Positions 59,201-64,000 of a stretch of 64,000 bases of DNA are shown here, piece after piece. Made by a program: the position numbers and the translations under genes. Source of the DNA: Streptomyces venezuelae (lineage in GTDB: Bacteria > Actinomycetota > Actinomycetes > Streptomycetales > Streptomycetaceae); contig NZ_CP029192.1 of the NCBI RefSeq assembly GCF_008642315.1, positions 4,650,001 through 4,714,000 on the forward strand, read 5' to 3'. Each line of letters starts with the position of its first letter. Within the stretch, counting starts at the first letter, position 1. Under the pieces are notes generated by a model, which worked only from the letters and a program-made list of their open reading frames with translations, was not told the DNA's origin and searched no databases.

Positions 59201-61453
59201 GTGTCGTCTCTCGCCTTGTACCGCCGCTATCGCCCGGAGTCGTTCGCCGAGGTCATCGGGCAGGAGCATGTGACCGACCCGCTGCAGCAGGCGCTGCGGA
59301 ACAACCGGGTCAACCATGCCTACCTGTTCAGTGGCCCGCGCGGCTGCGGCAAGACGACGAGCGCGCGCATCCTGGCCCGCTGTCTCAACTGTGAGCAAGG
59401 TCCCACTCCCACGCCCTGCGGCGAGTGCCAGTCCTGCCGCGACCTGGCGAGGAACGGGCCGGGCTCGATCGACGTCATCGAGATCGACGCCGCGTCGCAC
59501 GGAGGTGTCGACGACGCCCGTGACCTGCGCGAGAAGGCCTTCTTCGGCCCCGCGTCGAGCCGGTACAAGATCTACATCATCGATGAGGCCCACATGGTCA
59601 CCTCGGCGGGCTTCAACGCCCTCCTGAAGGTGGTCGAGGAGCCCCCGGAGCACCTCAAGTTCATCTTCGCGACGACCGAGCCCGAGAAGGTCATCGGCAC
59701 GATCCGGTCGCGCACCCACCACTACCCGTTCCGGCTCGTGCCCCCCGGCACCCTCCGCGACTACCTCGCCGAGGTCTGCGGCCGCGAGGACATGACCGTC
59801 GAGGACGGGGTGTTCCCGCTGGTGGTGCGGGCCGGGGCAGGCTCCGTGCGTGACTCCATGTCCGTCATGGACCAGCTCCTCGCCGGCGCGCGCGAGGACG
59901 GTGTGACGTATGCCATGGCGACGTCCCTCCTCGGGTACACGGACGGCTCGCTGCTCGACTCCGTCATCGAGGCCTTCGCCTCCGGGGACGGCGCCGCGGC
60001 CTTCGAGGTCGTGGACCACGTCATCGAGGGCGGCAACGACCCGCGCCGGTTCGTCGCCGACCTCCTGGAGCGGCTGCGGGACCTCGTGATCCTCGCCGCC
60101 GTGCCCGACGCCGCGGAGAAGGGGCTCATCGACGCCCCCGCCGACGTCGTCGAGCGCATGCAGGCGCAGGCCGGCGTCTTCGGCGGCGCCGAGCTCAGCC
60201 GCGCGGCCGACCTCGTGAACGAGGGCCTCACGGAGATGCGCGGCGCCACGTCCCCGCGCCTCCAGCTGGAGCTCATCTGCGCCCGCGTGCTGCTCCCCGC
60301 GGCCTACGACGACGAGCGCTCCGTCATGGCCCGCCTGGAGCGCCTGGAGCGCGGCGGCAACTTCGTGCCCGGCGGCCAGGGCCCCGGCCCCGCGATGGGG
60401 TACGTTCCCGGGCCCGAGGCCCACGCGGGCGTGCCGCAGGGTGGCGTGGCCATGCCGCCGGCGAGTGGCGGTGCGCCCGCCCCCCAGGGGCCGCCGGTGC
60501 CTCCGGGCGGCGGTCCCGCGGCCGCGCGGGCGGCGGTACGGGGATCTGGCGGAGCACCCGAGACGCCCCCGGCCCCGGCGGCGTCCCCTGCGCCATCGCC
60601 TGCCCCGGCTGCGACTCCTCCGCAGGCGAGCGCGCCGCAGCCCCCGGCGCCCCCCACCACTCCCGCCACCCCGCCGCCCTCCTCCGACTCGCCGGGGGAG
60701 CGTCGTCCCGGTGGCTGGCCCACGGCCTCGGCTCCCGCCCAGGCATCGTCCGCGCCCCGCCCGGGCGGCTGGCCGACGGCGGCGTCCGCGGGCAGTGGCA
60801 CACCCGCGTCCAACCCGGCCCCGCAGCCCTCCGCCCCGGCTGCCGCCTCCCCGCCGCCCTCCGCCGCGCCGATGGCGGCGGCCCCCGCGGGCGGTCCCGA
60901 CCCACGCTCCCTGTGGCCGAACATCCTGGAGGCGGTGAAGAACCGCCGCCGCTTCACGTGGATCCTGCTCAGCCAGAACGCCCAGGTGGCCGGGTTCGAC
61001 GGGACGACCCTGCAGATCGGCTTCGTCAACGCGGGCGCGCGGGACAACTTCGCGAGCAGCGGCAGCGAGGACGTGCTGCGACAGGCGCTGTCCGAGCAGT
61101 TCGGGGTGCAGTGGAAGGTCGAGGCGATCGTCGACCCGTCCGGCGGCTCGGCGCCTCCGCCCGCGGCCGGGAACTTCGGCGGCGGCGCTCCGCAGGCCCC
61201 GCGTCCCGCCGCGCCCCCGCAGCAGCAGGCCCCGCCCCCGGCGGCCCCGTACTCCCCGCCCGCACCGTCCCCGGAGCCCACTCCGGCCCCCGCTCCTGCT
61301 CCGGTCGCGGCCCCGCCCCGGGAGCACATCTCCCCCGAGGACGACATCCCCGAGGACGACGACCCGGACCTGGTCGAGTCCGCCCTGTCGGGCCACGACC
61401 TGATCATGCGCGAGCTGGGCGCGACGGTGGTCGACGAATACCCCAACGAATAA
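59201..61453 (+). CDS. dnaX: DNA polymerase III subunits gamma and tau
   Basis: This is a 750-residue clamp-loader ATPase. Domain I has Walker A SGPRGCGKTT, zinc cysteines (CLNC, CGEC, SC at about 60-80), Walker B YIIDEAHMV and SRC-like IRSRTHHYPF. Domains II-III follow to about 370. A long Pro/Ala/Gly linker leads to a C-terminal tau-like domain (LWPNILEAVKNRRRFTWILLSQNAQVAGFDG). GTG 59201 is chosen; TATAAC at 59186-59191 would place the transcript start at or near it, so the mRNA is likely leaderless. Confidence 0.96.
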   Translation: MSSLALYRRYRPESFAEVIGQEHVTDPLQQALRNNRVNHAYLFSGPRGCGKTTSARILARCLNCEQGPTPTPCGECQSCRDLARNGPGSIDVIEIDAASHGGVDDARDLREKAFFGPASSRYKIYIIDEAHMVTSAGFNALLKVVEEPPEHLKFIFATTEPEKVIGTIRSRTHHYPFRLVPPGTLRDYLAEVCGREDMTVEDGVFPLVVRAGAGSVRDSMSVMDQLLAGAREDGVTYAMATSLLGYTDGSLLDSVIEAFASGDGAAAFEVVDHVIEGGNDPRRFVADLLERLRDLVILAAVPDAAEKGLIDAPADVVERMQAQAGVFGGAELSRAADLVNEGLTEMRGATSPRLQLELICARVLLPAAYDDERSVMARLERLERGGNFVPGGQGPGPAMGYVPGPEAHAGVPQGGVAMPPASGGAPAPQGPPVPPGGGPAAARAAVRGSGGAPETPPAPAASPAPSPAPAATPPQASAPQPPAPPTTPATPPPSSDSPGERRPGGWPTASAPAQASSAPRPGGWPTAASAGSGTPASNPAPQPSAPAAASPPPSAAPMAAAPAGGPDPRSLWPNILEAVKNRRRFTWILLSQNAQVAGFDGTTLQIGFVNAGARDNFASSGSEDVLRQALSEQFGVQWKVEAIVDPSGGSAPPPAAGNFGGGAPQAPRPAAPPQQQAPPPAAPYSPPAPSPEPTPAPAPAPVAAPPREHISPEDDIPEDDDPDLVESALSGHDLIMRELGATVVDEYPNE

Positions 61454-61475
61454 CGCGCCCCGCCCCGCGGCGACG

Positions 61476-61680
61476 GCTCCCACCCGTTTACCCCGCACCG
61501 TCCGGCGGGACCAGGAGCTTCAAGCCCGCCGCTGCGCGGCGGGCGCTCCCCTCCCGCCCGCCCGTTTACCCCGCACCGCCCCCCCCGACGTACGAGCCCG
61601 GTCCGAACCGCCCCTAGTTCCGCCGGACGGTTCGGGGTGCACGGGCGGGTGGGTGGGTGTGATCCGTCGCGGAGCGGCGG
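61476..61680. repeat. Intergenic repeat cluster (same family as at 14.6 kb)
   Basis: The 358-bp dnaX-purD gap holds inverted copies of the 14.6-kb unit: 61476-61503 is a reverse complement of 14661-14688 with one mismatch, a second lies at about 61556-61580, and a degenerate direct copy at 61624-61655. The palindromes at 61524-61544 and 61664-61680 match the GC-rich palindrome at 14582. No gene is seen between dnaX and purD. Confidence 0.7.
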
Positions 61681-61811
61681 GCTTGGGGGCTCCTGGCCCC
61701 GTCGGACGGTAGGGCGAACGTGCCGGGTTGGAGGAACGTACAGGAGGGGGGAGGCGGGTCAGTGGGTGGCCCGTACGAATGGGTGGGGGTGCCGCGGGCT
61801 ACGCTGACCCC

Positions 61812-63065
<1,254 letters not shown>

Positions 63066-63110
63066 CGCACGCGGCTGCCGCGTGAACTTTCGGCCACCCC
63101 CGAACCCTCA

Positions 63111-63142
63111 GGGCCCCGGATCTGACACTGGATCCGGGGCCC
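63111..63142 (+). terminator. purD terminator
   Basis: A perfect 12-bp stem with an 8-nt loop (arms 63111-63122 and 63131-63142), 45 bp after the purD stop. Confidence 0.85.
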
Positions 63143-63308
63143 TCTCGGCATCCAGCTTTAGCCAAAGCCATTCCATCGAGTGACCGGTGGCCCATCCGGC
63201 TGACGACGACCGGCGCCCCAACTAGGGTGCGGCGAAAGCGTTCAAGGCGCCCAGAGCCAAACAGACCACCGGCATTGCGATGTCGGTGGCGGGTGCCACA
63301 GTGGGGGA

Positions 63309-63368
63309 GTGAGCAAGACCAACGCCGTTGAAGTGCGCCGTCGGCTCCGGCCGGCGGCCGAACAGTAG
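63309..63368 (+). CDS. Possible 19-residue upstream ORF
   Basis: A GTG preceded by GGGGGA opens a 19-residue frame (VSKTNAVEVRRRLRPAAEQ) that stops 5 bp before the next start. It could be a leader peptide or a chance ORF. Apart from the purD terminator and this ORF I see nothing in 63066-63373. Confidence 0.3.
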   Translation: MSKTNAVEVRRRLRPAAEQ

Positions 63369-63373
63369 GCAGC

Positions 63374-64000
63374 ATGGGGGTGCCATCGGTCGTGTCAGGT
63401 ACGGGTGTGGAGGTGGGCGCGCAGGCCGCGCGCTCCCGGGCCCTCGCCGTGCTGCGGCTGCGCAGCAGGGCGCTGGCCGTCGCCCTGCTGCCCGCGGCCG
63501 TCGCCGTCGTGCTGTTCGCGGCGGGGGCCACGGGGCATGCCGGTGGCGGGAGTTGGTACGTCGCGAGCTGGACCGTGACCGTCGTCGCGCTGCTCGTCCT
63601 GGTCGCCGCGGGCGCGGTCGGCCTGGTCGTCGCGCGGGCGCGGCCCGCTCTCAGTCCCACCGTCCCGATCGCCGAGGAGTCGGCCCCCGATCTGTATCGC
63701 CTGGTGCGGGACCTCGCCGACCGCCTCGACGTGCCCGCTCCCTCGGCGATAGCGCTCACCCCGGACTGCGACAGCTGGCTGGAGGACCGTACGCATCCGG
63801 CGCACGGGCCGTCGGGGCGGCGGGGGTGGGTGCGGGGTTCGGCAGCGCAGAACTCACCCGGCACCGGCCACGGCACCGGCACCGGGATGGCCACCGGCCC
63901 CACAGGCGGCGAAGGCGAAGGCGGGGCCACCGGCCCCATCGCCCCCGTCCTCGTCATCGGCTCCCCGTTCCTGTGGTGGATGCGCGTCGGCGAGCTCCGC
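63374..64000 (+). CDS. Membrane protein, M48-peptidase-like (partial)
   Basis: The ATG at 63374 opens a frame that runs to the window end (209 residues seen). Two membrane helices (ALAVALLPAAVAVVLFAAGA and WTVTVVALLVLVAAGAVGLVVA) precede a cytoplasmic segment (APDLYRLVRDLADRLDVPAPSAIALTPDCDSWLEDR) resembling the start of M48-like membrane proteins, an insert rich in Gly/Thr, and VLVIGSPFLWWMRVGEL. The HExxH region, if any, lies beyond the edge. Confidence 0.8.
   Translation, partial: MGVPSVVSGTGVEVGAQAARSRALAVLRLRSRALAVALLPAAVAVVLFAAGATGHAGGGSWYVASWTVTVVALLVLVAAGAVGLVVARARPALSPTVPIAEESAPDLYRLVRDLADRLDVPAPSAIALTPDCDSWLEDRTHPAHGPSGRRGWVRGSAAQNSPGTGHGTGTGMATGPTGGEGEGGATGPIAPVLVIGSPFLWWMRVGELR

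Noticed and set aside
59174..61498. 774-codon frame opposite dnaX
   Set aside because: Arg/Gly-rich antisense shadow of a certain gene.

Overview
The window is high-GC actinobacterial DNA, and the gene content is Streptomyces: adjacent SigB-type sigma factor genes resembling sigN and sigF, a WhiB-like protein, a MalT-type LuxR regulator, several GTG or leaderless starts, and a housekeeping order (tadA, upp, ABC-F, scr/SRP RNA, dnaX, purD) that I recognise from the Streptomyces chromosomal core. No replication origin, insertion sequence, integrase or CRISPR array is visible.

Layout. (A) 1-19.3 kb is core chromosome. It holds a YceI-like gene (cut by the window edge), a MarR-DHA2 exporter operon, lipoprotein and membrane genes, sigN and sigF, a Dabb protein, tRNA-Ser(CGA), tadA with its partner gene, upp, a LytR_C protein, a HerA-like ATPase, a HhH repair protein, an ABC-F protein behind a 7-codon leader peptide and hairpin, a GNAT, an ankyrin protein and a rhomboid-like membrane protein. 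(B) 19.4-31.8 kb is a compact siphophage-type tail locus with no head, portal, terminase or integrase genes. It contains an Xre regulator, a WhiB-like gene directly downstream of a sequence matching the SOS (LexA) box, two small phage-type DNA-binding genes, tail terminator, tail tube, a tail-assembly chaperone pair joined by a -1 frameshift, an accessory insert on the opposite strand, a very short tape measure, distal tail and tip proteins, a fibre-like protein, an amidase, a holin and a second small membrane protein. The simplest reading is a DNA-damage-inducible, headless, non-contractile tail particle (F-type tailocin-like) with its own lysis module. (C) 31.8-56.8 kb is a dense stress/dormancy-like block: DUF7144 membrane proteins, PPK2, a P-type cation ATPase, a nonapeptide-repeat protein, RDD protein, glycosidases with an MFS exporter, DUF6325/DUF1269 proteins, two LuxR regulators, a diacylglycerol-kinase-like protein, DUF2252, YihY, a SHOCT protein, SulP and STAS. 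At least seven transcription units here carry a 17-bp palindrome (TCACCY-N5-RGGTGR) about 35-101 bp before their start codons, which suggests one regulon. (D) 56.9-64 kb returns to core: an exported protein and lipoprotein pair, tRNA-Ser(GGA), SRP RNA, dnaX, purD and the start of a membrane protein.

How it fits together: the tail locus looks like a domesticated prophage remnant kept as a working unit, since its frameshift site, ribosome binding sites, attenuators and lysis genes are all intact. The stress block combines polyphosphate metabolism, ion transport, sugar-polymer hydrolysis and membrane proteins under a shared putative operator, with candidate LuxR regulators encoded inside it. All functions are read from sequence alone; no searches were run.
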